Assembly: GCA_018907035.1 (NCBI GenBank)
Contig: JACCIC010000295.1
Coordinates: 369,001-433,000 of the forward strand
Source: Sycobia sp. Sy_11
Lineage: Eukaryota; Arthropoda; Insecta; Hymenoptera; Epichrysomallidae
Length of the DNA: 64,000 nt
Reading direction: 5' to 3'
The position numbers and the translations under genes are program-made. Positions 62,208 through 64,000 of the stretch are shown in pieces. The notes under the pieces are model-generated. The model saw only the letters and a list, made by a program, of their open reading frames with translations, did no database searches and had not been told where the DNA came from. Each line of letters starts with the position of its first letter. Within the stretch, counting starts at the first letter, position 1.

Positions 62208-63230
62208 GAAATTAAAATAATCGGTCATTGAACTGAGGCAGACAGTCGAGTGCGACACCCGGGCAAGTAAGCAAAATACGAAAACAACTAGATTTACCCA
62301 GTCCGCGAACTGTAGGGCCAAGGAAGAACGCGAGGTGGACTCACCCGGGTCGCGAAAAAGAGCCGCGGCAGCGAAATCATCAAAGCCGTGAAGTCGCTAA
62401 GTCTCTGCATTTACGATGCGCTGTTTCCTAAAATAGTGAACATTTTTGCGACTTAAACTTGTATTTGCACGGATCACGTTATACTTTTGTCGAGGCGTAC
62501 AGTTAGATAATTATTGAATTGAGCAATAATCTCATCTTCAAAGACAAAATAATAGATTAATTATTAATAGCTGTAATTATTATTATTATTATTATAATTT
62601 TTATAATTCTTATTAATTTTATTTTCGGTAAACAACTATTGTTTATTAAGCGTGTGAGTGCGAGTGTCTTCAAAGACAAAACCTCAATTAAGCATTATTA
62701 TCATTTGCTTGTTATTTGTTTGTTATTCTTATAATTTATTATTATTATTATTCCGACGACTCGAGACGAAATCAGTCGAGTGAAGGCGTAAATACCCGAT
62801 CGACAAATTTTTCGTGAATAAAAGAACAATTTTTCCGCCCAAAAGCAGTGCTCTCTCGACCTTGCGGCCGAAAGAAGCTCCTTAGAGCTATCCCTGATTG
62901 CTCGACCCCAGTGTCGTGGTCCTGATTGCGCGGTGCTTCGTTAAAGTCCAGCTGGCTTTACTATGCCGACCAAAATCAACTGAGTTTTGATCCTGGTCGC
63001 GCGGTGCTCAGTGAAAGACCAGCGGTCTCGGTGAATTATCCTTTCTGATTCCCAGTACGGCTAAATCGTGGTCGCGTGTCCCTTCGTTCAAGCCCAGCGG
63101 TCTCACTGCTGGCCCCGAATGAAGTCGTGATCCTGGTTGCACGATTACTGATGTGTTTGATGCTTGCCAAAAAAATTTTGCAGCGTACTGAGCTAGAGTC
63201 ACGAAGTAAGCTTCGTTCATTACATTCATT
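62208..63230 (+). repeat. Repeat family Q copy followed by ~60-80-bp imperfect tandem repeats
   Basis: 62208-62480 aligns with the family Q copies (AAATTAAAATAATCGGTCATTG start, CCCGGGTCGCGAAAAAGAGC core). After an AT-rich part and AATAAAAG at 62818, a GC-rich block repeats a phrase of the type TGATCCTGGT(C/T)GCGCGGTG...AAAG(A)CCAGCGGTCT at about 62920, 62991, 63069 and 63127. The whole could be an LTR plus leader of one retroelement; no coding part follows. Confidence 0.45.
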
Positions 63231-63329
63231 TATTCTCTAACCCCTGATCTCCGAAAGTAATACGAGAGTCAGATGTAACAAGTGCACAGATAAAATCGAG
63301 TAATTATAACTAAGTAAAAGCGTACGTTT

Positions 63330-63330
<1 letters not shown>

Positions 63331-63406
<76 letters not shown>

Positions 63407-63408
63407 TA
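63331..63408. repeat. (TA)n microsatellite with TACATA variants
   Basis: Long TA run with two ACATA interruptions; the YIYIYI frame through it is an artefact. Confidence 0.9.
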
Positions 63409-63526
63409 ATCTGTGTTTTACTTGACATATTAATTGAAGAATTTACTTTGTTTTGCGACGATCGGGCTGTATTCTCGATAGAGCCTAATACGCGCAAAAT
63501 TTTAATTTCGAATTTAATAAAGTTTC

Positions 63527-64000
63527 CGAAATTAAAATAATCGGTCAATGCTCCCGATTAGCGGTCAAATAATCAAAACAAGACTATTGCGCGTATCAAA
63601 TATACCTGCCTCGCGAACGTAGGACAAGAGAGAGCGGAGGGGAACTCACGCGCGTCGCGAGAGAGAGCCGCAGCCATGCGGCAGACAGCGTCGAAAAGAT
63701 GTCCCGCGCCCCCGCGCTACCCGCACCTACGAACTTGCGAGGCAGTAAATATATTCGTCGCTGCATTTCTAAATACTTTATTTTAAAATATATTATGAGA
63801 ATATGCAATTGAACATATGCGAAGGTCCTAAAGGACCAAAAAATAGAATTAATTATCTGTAAAATAATTATAATTACTATGTGTAATTATTATATTTAAT
63901 TATTATAAGTTTTGTAAGTAAATATCCATAGTCGGCGAGTACTAAATAAATTATTATCTAATAACTATTATTTTAATTACTAGGATAATTATTAGTATTT
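63527..64000 (+). repeat. Repeat family Q copy running off the window edge
   Basis: Starts GAAATTAAAATAATCGGTCAATG and includes ATATACCTGCCTCGCGAACG, a GAGAGAGC-rich core, ATGTCCCGCGCCCCCGCG and GGTCCTAAAGGACC, then AT-rich sequence to the end. It is the same family as 62208 and the reversed copy at 47455-47830. Confidence 0.5.

Overview
This is an AT-rich animal nuclear sequence with intron-split genes, many decayed transposable elements and long microsatellites. The BEL/Pao, Ty3/gypsy, R1-like and I-like retroelements and the mariner relics point to an arthropod, most likely an insect. The mix looks hymenopteran (ant-like) to me, but that is an impression and no sequence here proves it.

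Host genes. (1) A head-to-tail array of four paralogous secreted chymotrypsin-fold genes lies on the + strand, called here SPH1 (6994-9350), SPH2 (21573-25050), SPH3 (39929-43258) and SPH4 (53217-59299). All share one gene structure: a signal-peptide exon ending in phase 1, then a 341-nt exon, a 309-nt exon and a last exon that starts with the GD(S/G)GSP motif. All four have lost the catalytic histidine, and SPH1 has lost the serine too, so they read as serine protease homologues (non-catalytic). SPH3 and SPH4 are the youngest pair and share upstream and intron sequence. (2) On the - strand, converging on SPH2, is an apparently intact seven-exon acyl-CoA synthetase of the adenylate-forming (ANL) superfamily (25385-32751, 527 aa).

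Mobile DNA, left to right: an R1-like fragment (512-790); an internally reduced BEL/Pao element with both ~180-bp LTRs (1292-5033, -); a mariner relic inside an SPH1 intron (8284-8845, -); a Ty3/gypsy element (10458-16987, -) with two unusual ORFs after the integrase; an I-like non-LTR element with an RNase H domain (17152-19760, +); a BEL/Pao pol scrap (34570-35160, -); a gypsy-like gag scrap (36170-36640, +); a 401-bp deletion derivative of mariner with both terminal inverted repeats (37913-38313, +); and two copies of one R1-clade element in opposite orientation (46316-47250, - and 48057-50290, +) that form a long foldback. Two dispersed repeat families with three to four copies each, a ~43/86-bp minisatellite and several microsatellites fill much of the rest.

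The least ordinary item is the gypsy element. After pol it carries a retropepsin-like ORF whose catalytic motif reads STAS and which ends in an Arg-rich tail, followed by an intact 237-aa ORF with two close matches to SUMO-interacting motifs beside a poly-Ser/acidic tract. Next in interest are the protease-homologue array and the near-hammerhead motif in a dispersed repeat. Exon boundaries were read by eye from GT/AG sites and paralogue alignment; no search was run.
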